5,302 nt of DNA from Candidatus Cloacimonadota bacterium. GTDB taxonomy: Bacteria > Cloacimonadota > Cloacimonadia > Cloacimonadales > JAFGVF01. Location: NCBI GenBank assembly GCA_016938155.1, contig JAFGVF010000143.1, positions 1 through 5,302 on the forward strand, written 5' to 3'. The notes beneath the pieces are model-generated. The model had not been told where the DNA came from. It made no database searches and worked only from the letters and a program-made list of their open reading frames with translations. A program made the position numbers and the translations under genes. Numbering within the stretch: the stretch's first letter is position 1; each line of letters starts with the position of its first letter. Positions 1 through 4,810 of this stretch are shown here, in pieces.

Positions 1-198
1 GGGCTTACGCCACATGGCTATTCACATTCAGCCCATGTAGGGCTGGGATTTTCAGAGACTTCAGGCGAAGCAGGGAGTATTGTGTTTCCCTCCAGCAGGA
101 GTTCATAAAGGAGCAGGGAGTTCCGTGTTTTTTTAATGTTAGAGCTTTGCATGCTGTCCTGTCTTTTGGGCACAAATATGTACCCCTACAATCAATGG

Positions 199-228
199 CT
201 CATTCCCTAGCTGGAGCTTTGGAATGAG
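199..228. repeat. Palindromic element, same family as the one at 4381-4409
   Basis: Arms CTCATTCC (199-206) and GGAATGAG (221-228) are perfectly complementary. Inside them AGCT (209-212) pairs with AGCT (215-218). The order of parts, the TTCC/GGAA arms and the AGCT-containing core resemble the palindrome at 4381-4409 on the other side of the operon. This suggests two members of one dispersed repeat family. No T-tract follows on either strand, so it does not look like a terminator. Confidence 0.6.
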
Positions 229-240
229 TACGAGGAATGC

Positions 241-273
241 TAACTAACAGTGTATCTGAAACACTATTAGTTA
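241..273. repeat. 13-bp inverted repeat (hairpin) downstream of clpX
   Basis: The arms are 241-253 and 261-273. They pair over 13 bp with one mismatch around a 7-nt loop. Neither strand has a run of T after the stem, so a classical intrinsic terminator is unlikely. It could stabilise a 3' end of a plus-strand transcript entering from the left, or be another dispersed hairpin. Confidence 0.55.
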
Positions 274-327
274 AAGTGGATTTATAGGGCAAATATGCAA
301 TATAGCGGATTTAGGGCAGAGACACTC

Positions 328-354
328 AAAAAAAACAGCCCGGTTTCCCGGGCT
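328..354 (-). terminator. Intrinsic terminator of the tig-clpP-clpX operon
   Basis: On the minus strand this reads as a 7-bp stem AGCCCGG/CCGGGCT with a GAAA tetraloop (GNRA type), then one G and eight consecutive T. The stem starts 6 nt after the clpX stop codon. This is a textbook Rho-independent terminator and marks the end of the operon. On the plus strand the stem is followed only by TTTAATC, so it would be weak in that direction. Confidence 0.93.
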
Positions 355-360
355 TTAATC

Positions 361-1575
361 TCAAATCTTTTTATGTTTGTAAATCGGTTCACTACTGTGT
401 CTAACAACATCCTCATTGATGATACATTTAGTAACAGTTTTCATTTCAGGGATTTTGAACATTATCTCCAGCATTGTGTTTTCCATAATAGAGCGGAGAC
501 TTCTGGCACCTGTCTGTTGTTTGGTAGCCATCTCAGCAATTGCCTTTAGGGCACTTTCCTCAAACACCAAATCAACACCATCCATCTCAAAGAGCTTCTT
601 ATATTGAATAGTGAGTGAGTTCTTGGGTTCTGTGAGAATCTTAACGAGAGCTTCCTCGTTGAGTTCATGCAAAGCAGTCACAACAGGTAATCGTCCGATA
701 AGCTCAGGAATAATTCCAAACTTCAACAAGTCTTCATAGCCGACTTGACTCAGAATATTCTTGTCGTCTTTTACTGTAGCCAGCTCAGAATCGAATCCTA
801 TGGTCTTTTTATTGACTCTGCTTTTTATTACTTTCTCTAAACCAAAGAAGGCACCACCACAGATGAAGAGGATATTCTTTGTGTTTATCTGGATAAAGTC
901 CTGATAAGGATGCTTTCTTCCGCCTTTCGGGGGAACATTTACAATAGCACCTTCAAGTATTTTCAGAAGAGCTTGTTGTACACCCTCACCTGACACATCT
1001 CTTGTAATGGAAGGGGTTTCTGATTTACGAGCAATTTTATCAATCTCGTCAATGTAGATAATTCCCCGTTCTGCTTTCTCAACATTGAAATCCGCATTTT
1101 GCAGAAGACGCACAAGAATGTTCTCCACATCTTCTCCGACATATCCTGCTTCGGTTAAAGTAGTGGCATCAGCAATGGCAAAGGGAACTTCCAGGAAACG
1201 GGCAAGCGTCTGGGCAATGAGTGTTTTACCCGAACCTGTCGGTCCAAGCATCAGGATATTACTTTTTTCGATATCAACATTGGTGTCTGTCTGACGGTAA
1301 ATCCTCTTATAATGATTATAAACGGCTACGGAGATAACTCTTTTAGCCAATTCCTGGTCGATAACATAGTTATCAAGGTATCTCTTAAGTTCAGCCGGGG
1401 TATGTAATTTAAATTCTGTTTGTTCCTTGTTGGAGAAAACTCCTTCATGTATCATCGTATGGCAGAATTCGATGCATTCATCGCAGATATTGCCGGTTAC
1501 ACCGTGGATCATCTGCTTTACTTCCGATTGGAGTCTTCCGCAAATCGAACAGCTTTCTTCAAGAATCTCGCTCAA
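361..1575 (-). CDS. clpX: ATP-dependent Clp protease ATP-binding subunit ClpX
   Basis: ClpX is a hexameric cytoplasmic AAA+ unfoldase that recognises tagged or damaged proteins, unfolds them and feeds them into ClpP. The 404 residues match the usual family length. The N-terminal zinc-binding domain shows Cys9, Cys12, Cys31 and Cys34. The AAA+ module has Walker A GPTGSGKT (111-118), the pore-1 loop GYVG (144-147), Walker B IIYIDE (172-177), the pore-2 region around 195-209, the RKH loop (220-222), the ClpP-docking IGF tripeptide (259-261), the arginine finger Arg295 in the GRLP motif, and sensor-2 Arg358 in GARSLRS. All key residues are present. The start codon is TTG: an in-frame TAA lies just upstream (1594-1596) and no other start precedes the zinc finger. 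It follows clpP by 8 nt, and a terminator follows closely. Confidence 0.97.
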   Translation of the reverse strand: MSEILEESCSICGRLQSEVKQMIHGVTGNICDECIEFCHTMIHEGVFSNKEQTEFKLHTPAELKRYLDNYVIDQELAKRVISVAVYNHYKRIYRQTDTNVDIEKSNILMLGPTGSGKTLIAQTLARFLEVPFAIADATTLTEAGYVGEDVENILVRLLQNADFNVEKAERGIIYIDEIDKIARKSETPSITRDVSGEGVQQALLKILEGAIVNVPPKGGRKHPYQDFIQINTKNILFICGGAFFGLEKVIKSRVNKKTIGFDSELATVKDDKNILSQVGYEDLLKFGIIPELIGRLPVVTALHELNEEALVKILTEPKNSLTIQYKKLFEMDGVDLVFEESALKAIAEMATKQQTGARSLRSIMENTMLEIMFKIPEMKTVTKCIINEDVVRHSSEPIYKHKKI

Positions 1576-1580
1576 AACAA

Positions 1581-1585
1581 CACCT
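1581..1585 (-). promoter_or_regulatory. clpX ribosome binding site overlapping the clpP stop
   Basis: AGGTG on the minus strand ends 5 nt before the TTG start of clpX and overlaps the clpP TAG stop (1584-1586). It supports the TTG start and suggests that ribosomes finishing clpP could help load clpX. It is weaker than the AAGGAG-type sites of clpP and tig. Confidence 0.6.
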
Positions 1586-2168
1586 ACTTTCTTTTATCGA
1601 TTACTGTATCAATAATTCCGTATTCCAGTGCATCAGTTGCACTCATAAAGAAATTTCTGTCGGAATCTGTTTTTATCTTCTTAACTGATTTACCTGTATG
1701 CTTATGCATTATTTCCAAGAGCTTCTCTTTCATATAAAGAATCTCATTAGCTTGAATTTCTATATCAGTAGCCTGTCCCTGAGCTCCACCGAGAGGTTGG
1801 TGAATCATTACTCTACTATTTGGCAGAGCAAATCTCTTTCCGGGAGACCCTGCAGCAAGCAATACAGCTCCCATACTTGCAGCCTGACCGATACAAATAG
1901 TGCTTACATCAGGTTTTATATATTGCATTGTGTCATATATAGCCAAACCGGATGTGATAATACCTCCGGGGCTGTTTATATACATGTAAATATCTTTGTC
2001 CGGTGCTTCGGCTTCCAAGTGCAATAACTGAGCCACAACCAGATTGGCAGTAACATCATCTATTGGTCCACCGATAAAGATAATCCTGTCCTTCAACAAG
2101 CGGGAAAAGATGTCATAAGATCTTTCCGTGCGTCCTGTCTGCTCAATAACAAATGGTAAAAAACTCAC
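1584..2168 (-). CDS. clpP: ATP-dependent Clp protease proteolytic subunit ClpP
   Basis: ClpP is the serine peptidase (family S14) that forms the double-heptamer degradation chamber docked by ClpX. The 194 residues match the family. Visible features are the processing/axial-loop N-terminus with [16 protein letters not shown] (5-20), the oxyanion-region SPGG (66-69), the nucleophile Ser98 in GQAASMG, and His123 in MIHQPLGG. The third triad position, aligned to E. coli mature Asp171, is Asn172 (codon AAT) in the motif [10 protein letters not shown]. This is unusual and is discussed as a finding. The start is GTG with a strong AAGGAG site 5 nt upstream, and this start retains the conserved N-terminus. 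It lies 30 nt after tig and 8 nt before clpX, within one transcription unit. There is no frameshift or truncation. Confidence 0.97.
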   Translation of the reverse strand: MSFLPFVIEQTGRTERSYDIFSRLLKDRIIFIGGPIDDVTANLVVAQLLHLEAEAPDKDIYMYINSPGGIITSGLAIYDTMQYIKPDVSTICIGQAASMGAVLLAAGSPGKRFALPNSRVMIHQPLGGAQGQATDIEIQANEILYMKEKLLEIMHKHTGKSVKKIKTDSDRNFFMSATDALEYGIIDTVIDKRK

Positions 2169-2173
2169 TCTTA

Positions 2174-2179
2174 CTCCTT
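2174..2179 (-). promoter_or_regulatory. clpP ribosome binding site
   Basis: AAGGAG on the minus strand, 5 nt upstream of the GTG codon, fixes that GTG as the clpP start. No ATG lies between the site and the conserved N-terminal sequence. Confidence 0.8.
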
Positions 2180-2187
2180 AGATTTGT

Positions 2188-2204
2188 GCTTAGTTGTTCT
2201 AAGC
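2188..2204 (-). repeat. Small hairpin spanning the tig stop codon
   Basis: Arms GCTTAG (2188-2193) and CTAAGC (2199-2204) are perfect complements around a 5-nt loop. The tig stop TAG (2199-2201) is in one arm. The hairpin sits 8 nt upstream of the clpP ribosome binding site. A role in coupling or mRNA processing is only a guess; a 6-bp stem could also be chance. Confidence 0.4.
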
Positions 2205-3437
2205 TTGCTCTTCAGTTGTTTCTTCGGCAGTTGGCAACACAAAAGTGTTCTTCTCTTCCAACCATTTGTAGATAAGTTCTGTCTTCAGTATCTCTTCAAA
2301 ATCTTCCGAAGCTATAAAGTCTGCACGCATCTCCTTATATTCATCGATGTTCATCTTTGCTTCCAGAGCAAAAAGATTAATCATCTCAGCTTTAAAATCC
2401 TCAGTTATCTCGGTCGGGATAAGCTCTTTCACTGCATTTAGGATGAAATAATTTCTCACTTCGCGTTTCGCTTCTTCCATAAACATCGGGACAATCTTCT
2501 CAGCTTCTATTTTATAGGCATTAACATAAGGTTCTGCCAAGTGATGAGCATAGTTTTCAATCATTGAAGGCGGTACTTCTATAGGATTTGCTTCAGCTAT
2601 CTTGTTAAGAAGACTAATCCGTCTGTTTTCCCGATTCTGCTTCTCATTGTCCACAGCGAGTTCATCTGTAAGTTTTGCCATCATATCTTCCATATTCTCA
2701 TATTCATAGTCTTTGGCAAAATCATCATCTAACTCAGGTACTCGAATCCTCCTGACAGCATCAACCATGATTTTTAATGTTATCATATCTTCTTCATTAT
2801 CACCGGTAACAAGCCGTTTCTTGAGCTCTGTCTCAAACTCATCGCCTATTTTCTTACCTAAAACATCTGCGAAAAATTTCTCTCCGAGGCTTGGGTCAAT
2901 CAGGAACTCTCTTTTGGTCTCATTACCTTCGAATGTTACTGTTGCATCAATTATATCTTTTTCAATAATCGGCTCATCAACATCCACCGACTCAGATGCT
3001 CTATTGCGTAGTGATTCTATGTAATTGTCTAACTGAACCTGTATCGGCATAGGAGCAAAGGGTACTTCCAATCCTTCATACTTAGAAACGACTATCTGTG
3101 GTTCAACTTCATATCTCAGGGTAAGTACAAATTCCTTTTCCTTCTCCCATTCGATATTTTCAGGCACCGGCTCAGTTATAGGTTTCATGACACCCTCTTT
3201 CAAAGCCTGCTGATAATACTTATCAATCCAAACTCTATAGTATTCCTCTTCCCCATAACTTGCATATTCTCTCTCTACTCTGCTGATGGGTGCTTTTCCC
3301 TTTCTAAATCCCGGGATTACAACTTTATTCGCTACCCGTTTTAAGGCACTGTAATAATCCTTAAGTGCTGTCTCTGCATCAATTGTGATTACTGCTTCCT
3401 GTATTACCTGACTTATGTCCTTGATTTCAACTTTCAC
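2199..3437 (-). CDS. tig: Trigger factor (ribosome-associated chaperone)
   Basis: Trigger factor binds the ribosome beside the exit tunnel and shields nascent chains in the cytoplasm. At 412 residues it is slightly shorter than E. coli Tig (432). The N-terminal ribosome-binding domain carries the signature GFRKGKAP at residues 43-50, at the same numbering as in E. coli. A middle region at about 155-232 corresponds to the FKBP-like PPIase domain but is shortened, and it lacks the GFEDGIKG-type motif (FFADVLGK instead), so isomerase activity is doubtful. Residues from about 233 (VPELDDDFAKDY) to the end form the helical chaperone domain, ending in an acidic Thr/Glu-rich tail. The start is GTG with AAAGGAG 6 nt upstream. 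It is the first protein gene of the operon, beginning 37 nt after the tRNA-Leu CCA end. Confidence 0.96.
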   Translation of the reverse strand: MKVEIKDISQVIQEAVITIDAETALKDYYSALKRVANKVVIPGFRKGKAPISRVEREYASYGEEEYYRVWIDKYYQQALKEGVMKPITEPVPENIEWEKEKEFVLTLRYEVEPQIVVSKYEGLEVPFAPMPIQVQLDNYIESLRNRASESVDVDEPIIEKDIIDATVTFEGNETKREFLIDPSLGEKFFADVLGKKIGDEFETELKKRLVTGDNEEDMITLKIMVDAVRRIRVPELDDDFAKDYEYENMEDMMAKLTDELAVDNEKQNRENRRISLLNKIAEANPIEVPPSMIENYAHHLAEPYVNAYKIEAEKIVPMFMEEAKREVRNYFILNAVKELIPTEITEDFKAEMINLFALEAKMNIDEYKEMRADFIASEDFEEILKTELIYKWLEEKNTFVLPTAEETTEEQA

Positions 3438-3443
3438 AATAGT

Positions 3444-3450
3444 CTCCTTT
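3444..3450 (-). promoter_or_regulatory. tig ribosome binding site
   Basis: AAAGGAG on the minus strand lies 6 nt before the GTG start of tig and supports that start. A TATAAT hexamer lies just upstream (3459-3464, minus strand) but has no good -35 partner, so I do not call a separate tig promoter. Confidence 0.8.
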
Positions 3451-3474
3451 ATATGGTCATTATAATAATAAGAA

Positions 3475-3560
3475 TGGTGCGAAAGAGGGGACTTGAACCC
3501 CTACGAGCTATGCCCACTGGATCCTAAGTCCAGCGCGTCTGCCAATTCCGCCACTTTCGC
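3475..3560 (-). tRNA. tRNA-Leu, anticodon UAG
   Basis: A class II tRNA of 86 nt including an encoded CCA (3475-3477). The acceptor stem GCGAAAG (3554-3560) pairs with CTTTCGC (3479-3485), and the discriminator is A (3478). The anticodon stem CTGGA/TCCAG encloses loop CTTAGGA with anticodon TAG (3524-3526), which reads CUN leucine codons. A long variable arm (GGGC/GCTC with one G-U pair) and the T arm AGGGG-TTCAAGT-CCCCT are present. It is on the same strand as tig and directly upstream of it, so co-transcription with processing at the tRNA 3' end is plausible. Confidence 0.97.
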
Positions 3561-3570
3561 ACGGCGTCAG

Positions 3571-3596
3571 ATTATTTTCAGCGAATTGCATGTCAA
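3571..3596 (-). promoter_or_regulatory. Candidate promoter for the tRNA-Leu/tig operon
   Basis: On the minus strand a perfect TTGACA (3591-3596) precedes AATAAT (3571-3576, 5 of 6 matches to TATAAT). Transcription would start just before the tRNA 5' end at 3560. The spacer is only 14 bp, shorter than the usual 16-18. An alternative -35, TTGCTT (3595-3600), gives 18 bp but matches the consensus less well. Position and sequence make a promoter here likely, but the exact boxes are uncertain. Confidence 0.5.
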
Positions 3597-3620
3597 GCAA
3601 GAATTTATTACTTGGAATCT

Positions 3621-3646
3621 ATGATACTTAGCGACTGCTAAATCAT
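3621..3646. repeat. Palindrome upstream of the operon promoter
   Basis: TTAGC (3628-3632) and GCTAA (3637-3641) form a perfect inverted repeat around GACT. Outer arms ATGAT (3621-3625) and ATCAT (3642-3646) extend it to 10 bp with a 2-nt bulge. It lies about 25-50 bp upstream of the TTGACA box of the tRNA-Leu/tig promoter, where an activator or repressor could bind. No known operator is recognised. Confidence 0.4.
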
Positions 3647-3878
3647 CATATTGCCTTTATCCCATGTTAATCGCTAGTAAGTCAATTATACTACCAAACA
3701 TTATGTTAAGCATCCCCGGACATTGTATAATAGTTATAATTAACACAATTCCCGAACATTAGTTTGCTCTTTTGGATGTACCCATCCATGAGCTCGCACC
3801 AATACGAGCTTCGCGAGTTCGGGGCAATGCGAAATAGACAGGGTACGCTAACATCCTGTCGGCATCTTTTTCGTGTTT

Positions 3879-3900
3879 GGAGGTGCTGCTTCAGCTGCAC
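3879..3900 (-). repeat. GTACAGC-type repeat, copy 1 (inverted)
   Basis: Read on the minus strand, these 22 nt match 4353-4374 at 20 of 22 positions. With copy 2 (right arm 3914-3935) it forms a long imperfect hairpin of 22 pairs around a 13-nt loop. On the minus-strand RNA, three of the four imperfect pairs become G-U wobbles. Confidence 0.7.
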
Positions 3901-3910
3901 TGCCTTTTGA

Positions 3911-3937
3911 AGAGTACAGCTAAAGCAGTACCCCCAT
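3911..3937 (+). repeat. GTACAGC-type repeat, copy 2
   Basis: This 27-nt copy is identical to 4350-4376 at 25 of 27 positions, 439 bp away. Each copy has the internal pairing GTAC-a-GC / GC-a-GTAC around a TGAA or TAAA loop. It is the second arm of the large hairpin with copy 1. Confidence 0.75.
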
Positions 3938-4030
3938 TACGGGCAGGCACAGGGCACTACCCCTCCATACTCATTCGCAGATTGGGAGAATCGCGTTGCA
4001 TCTTTTGACATTATCTCATGCATTTTCCTC

Positions 4031-4060
4031 GTTCGTGTATTCAGTGTGGTTCGTGGTTGA
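4031..4060. repeat. Short TTCGTG-rich near-repeats
   Basis: Units starting TTCGTGT (4032), TTCAGTGTGG (4040) and TTCGTGG (4050) are spaced 8-10 nt apart. Such cgtgtattcgtggtt-like strings are common in intergenic DNA of many environmental bacteria as far as I recall; no function is known to me. Confidence 0.35.
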
Positions 4061-4182
4061 AAGATTTTTTGCCTTCCATAATCGTGGCTAAACCCGCATT
4101 ATCGTCACTGTAGATTTGTTTCAACTACCTATTCAACAAGGCACAATTCAGGTATATGTTTCTCACTAGCCTCGCACTACCC

Positions 4183-4308
4183 ACGCACTGTGACACCACG
4201 TGGATAGTGGGTTCACAGTGACGGCACAGCGGGATCACAGTGCGTTGGTCAAAACAAGGGTAAAAGAGGGATGAAAATGACCGAACTCCGCATAAAACGC
4301 ACTGTGAA
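4183..4308. repeat. Cluster of CACTGTGA motifs in both orientations
   Basis: ACGCACTGTGA (4183-4193), TCACAGTGA (4213-4221), ATCACAGTGCGTT (4234-4246) and AACGCACTGTGA (4296-4307) share one core. The first and third form a perfect 11-bp inverted repeat (4183-4193 with 4235-4245), and the third and fourth form a longer inverted pair. On the minus strand, two adjacent 22-nt units beginning at each CACTGTGA (starting near 4242 and 4220) match at about 15 of 22 positions. A palindrome CCACGTGG (4196-4203) lies inside. It could be an operator array or a decayed repeat; I do not recognise a cognate regulator. Confidence 0.6.
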
Positions 4309-4320
4309 TCTATTTCCTAT

Positions 4321-4340
4321 CGCAATTCGGGGGAATTGCG
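4321..4340. repeat. Perfect 8-bp hairpin with GGGG loop
   Basis: CGCAATTC (4321-4328) and GAATTGCG (4333-4340) are perfect complements around four G (four C on the other strand). TAACAATTAA follows, with no T-run, so it is not a typical terminator. It sits 9 nt before copy 3 of the GTACAGC-type repeat. Confidence 0.6.
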
Positions 4341-4349
4341 TAACAATTA

Positions 4350-4376
4350 AGAGTACAGCTGAAGCAGTACCTCCAT
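4350..4376 (+). repeat. GTACAGC-type repeat, copy 3
   Basis: Third copy of the family, 25 of 27 identical to 3911-3937 and 20 of 22 identical to the reverse complement of 3879-3900. It directly precedes the palindrome that opens the tandem array. Three copies in 500 bp suggest local duplication or repeated insertion. Confidence 0.75.
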
Positions 4377-4380
4377 GATT

Positions 4381-4409
4381 CTCGTTCCCAAGCCCCAGCT
4401 TGGGAATGA
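4381..4409. repeat. Palindrome opening the tandem array
   Basis: TTCCCAAGC (4385-4393) pairs with GCTTGGGAA (4398-4406) around a CCCA loop, and three further outer pairs, one of them G-U, extend the stem to about 12 bp. Only this first unit has the left TTCCCAA arm; later units begin at the core. It resembles the element at 199-228. Confidence 0.7.
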
Positions 4410-4470
4410 AAAAAGGTTACTAAGCTGGGGCTCAGTAACAAGAGATATAAATCCTCGTCAGCATACTATA

Positions 4471-4488
4471 GACGCACGGCCGTGCGTC
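4471..4488. repeat. 18-bp perfect palindrome in repeat unit 1
   Basis: GACGCACGG is followed directly by its reverse complement CCGTGCGTC. With flanks it pairs over about 13 bp with one mismatch (4467-4492). Such GACGCACGG palindromes occur as dispersed repeats in several bacterial groups as far as I recall. It is G+C-rich compared with its surroundings. Confidence 0.75.
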
Positions 4489-4579
4489 TCTACCAAGAAA
4501 CGCCCCAGCTTGGGAATGAAATATGTTACTAAGCTGGGGTTCAGTAACAAGAGATATAAATCCTTGTCAGCATACTATA

Positions 4580-4597
4580 GACGCACGGCCGTGCGTC
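4580..4597. repeat. 18-bp perfect palindrome in repeat unit 2
   Basis: Identical to 4471-4488 and 109 bp downstream. Both copies kept the perfect palindrome while other positions of the units changed. Confidence 0.75.
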
Positions 4598-4633
4598 TCT
4601 ACCAAGAAACGCCCCAGCTTGGGAATGAAAAAA

Positions 4634-4659
4634 GGTTACTAAGCTGGGGCTTAGTAACC
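4634..4659. repeat. 11-bp perfect hairpin in repeat unit 3
   Basis: GGTTACTAAGC (4634-4644) pairs perfectly with GCTTAGTAACC (4649-4659) around TGGG. In units 1 and 2 the equivalent stem has one or more mismatches. Its inner core AAGCTGGGGCTT is the reverse complement of the core AAGCCCCAGCTT in the palindrome at 4381-4409. Confidence 0.7.
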
Positions 4660-4799
4660 AGAGATATGGGGCTTAGTAACAAGAGATACATCTCAAAAAA
4701 GATTCGTTTTATTTATACTAAATCTCCTGATTACAAAACTGATAATCAAGGATTTGGAATAGATTGTGCATATTGAAATAAAGTTCGAATATTATACAT

Positions 4800-4804
4800 G
4801 GAGG
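4800..4804 (+). promoter_or_regulatory. Ribosome binding site of the VIT-domain gene
   Basis: GGAGG, 6 nt before the ATG at 4811, supports this start. A TATTAT hexamer (4790-4795) lies too close to be a convincing -10 box, because transcription would start inside the ribosome binding site. I could not identify a promoter. Confidence 0.75.
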
Positions 4805-4810
4805 TTTAAT

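Larger units (their letters stand above)
1..327. other. Non-coding left-edge region with several hairpins
   Basis: I see no convincing gene here. The region lies downstream of the clpX terminator. It contains a short hairpin at 29-45 (arms CAGCCC and GGGCTG, 5-nt loop), which competes with a second pairing of ACATGG (12-17) with CCATGT (33-38). It also contains an imperfect 19-nt direct repeat (69-87 and 112-130, 16 of 19 identical), a palindrome at 199-228 and a hairpin at 241-273. A frame on the plus strand is open from position 3 to a TGA at 225-227 (74 codons). Its composition is rich in Cys, His, Trp and Arg and it runs through these repeats, so I do not call it a gene; the 3' end of a gene entering from the left cannot be fully excluded. 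Confidence 0.6.
4392..4689 (+). repeat. 110-bp tandem repeat array, 2.7 copies
   Basis: Unit 1 is 4392-4501 (110 bp), unit 2 is 4502-4610 (109 bp), and unit 3 is partial, from 4611 to about 4689. Units 1 and 2 differ at only about five positions including one indel, so the duplication is recent. Each full unit holds the inverted pair CCCCAGCTT/AAGCTGGGG, a GTTACT/AGTAAC inverted pair, and near its end a perfect 18-bp palindrome. Unit 3 loses the 18-bp palindrome and instead carries its own 22-bp tandem duplication (4646-4667 and 4668-4689, 20 of 22 identical). A plus-strand open frame crosses the array but changes reading frame relative to the repeat between units, so it is not a gene. Confidence 0.9.
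3597..4810. other. 1.2-kb non-coding, repeat-rich intergenic region
   Basis: No convincing gene lies between the operon promoter and the gene at 4811. Both transcription units point away from this region. It contains a palindrome near the operon promoter (3621-3646), short AATGTYCGGG-type direct repeats on the minus strand (3715-3724 and 3751-3760), and small hairpins (3774-3787 and 3837-3860). It also contains the GTACAGC repeat family, a G+C-rich stretch at 3938-3970, TTCGTG-rich DNA (4031-4060), the CACTGTGA cluster, a perfect hairpin (4321-4340) and the tandem array (4392-4689). It looks like an accumulation site for dispersed palindromic repeats or decayed mobile-element ends. Confidence 0.75.

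Noticed and set aside
3..227. Plus-strand frame open for 74 codons from the left edge
   Set aside because: It passes through hairpins and an imperfect direct repeat, has a composition unlike the neighbouring proteins, and matches no family I recognise. It could only be judged with upstream sequence.
361..3437. Several plus-strand open frames antisense to clpX, clpP and tig
   Set aside because: They are shadows of the conserved minus-strand genes and have no family resemblance of their own.
3459..3464. TATAAT box between the tRNA and tig as a separate tig promoter
   Set aside because: No acceptable -35 box lies 16-18 bp upstream, within the tRNA 3' half. A single hexamer in A+T-rich DNA is weak evidence.
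3837..3871. Plus-strand terminator-like hairpin GACAGG/CCTGTC followed by TTTTT
   Set aside because: The loop is long (12 nt), the T-run starts 6 nt after the stem and is short, and no plus-strand gene lies upstream.
3706..3900. 64-codon minus-strand open frame
   Set aside because: It begins inside a repeat copy, has no ribosome binding site that I can see, and its Cys/Arg/Gln-rich product resembles nothing recognisable.
4277..4378. 33-residue plus-strand open frame with a GAGGG site 6 nt upstream
   Set aside because: Its coding part runs through a CACTGTGA motif, the perfect hairpin at 4321-4340 and the GTACAGC repeat, so the frame is best explained by repeats. Translation data would be needed to revive it.
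4392..4689. CRISPR array
   Set aside because: Units are about 110 bp and nearly identical throughout, with no short repeat alternating with unique spacers and no cas genes nearby.
4375..4776. 133-codon plus-strand open frame across the tandem array
   Set aside because: Unit lengths of 110 and 109 bp shift the frame, so the repeats encode different peptides. Openness comes from the repeat sequence, not from coding selection.
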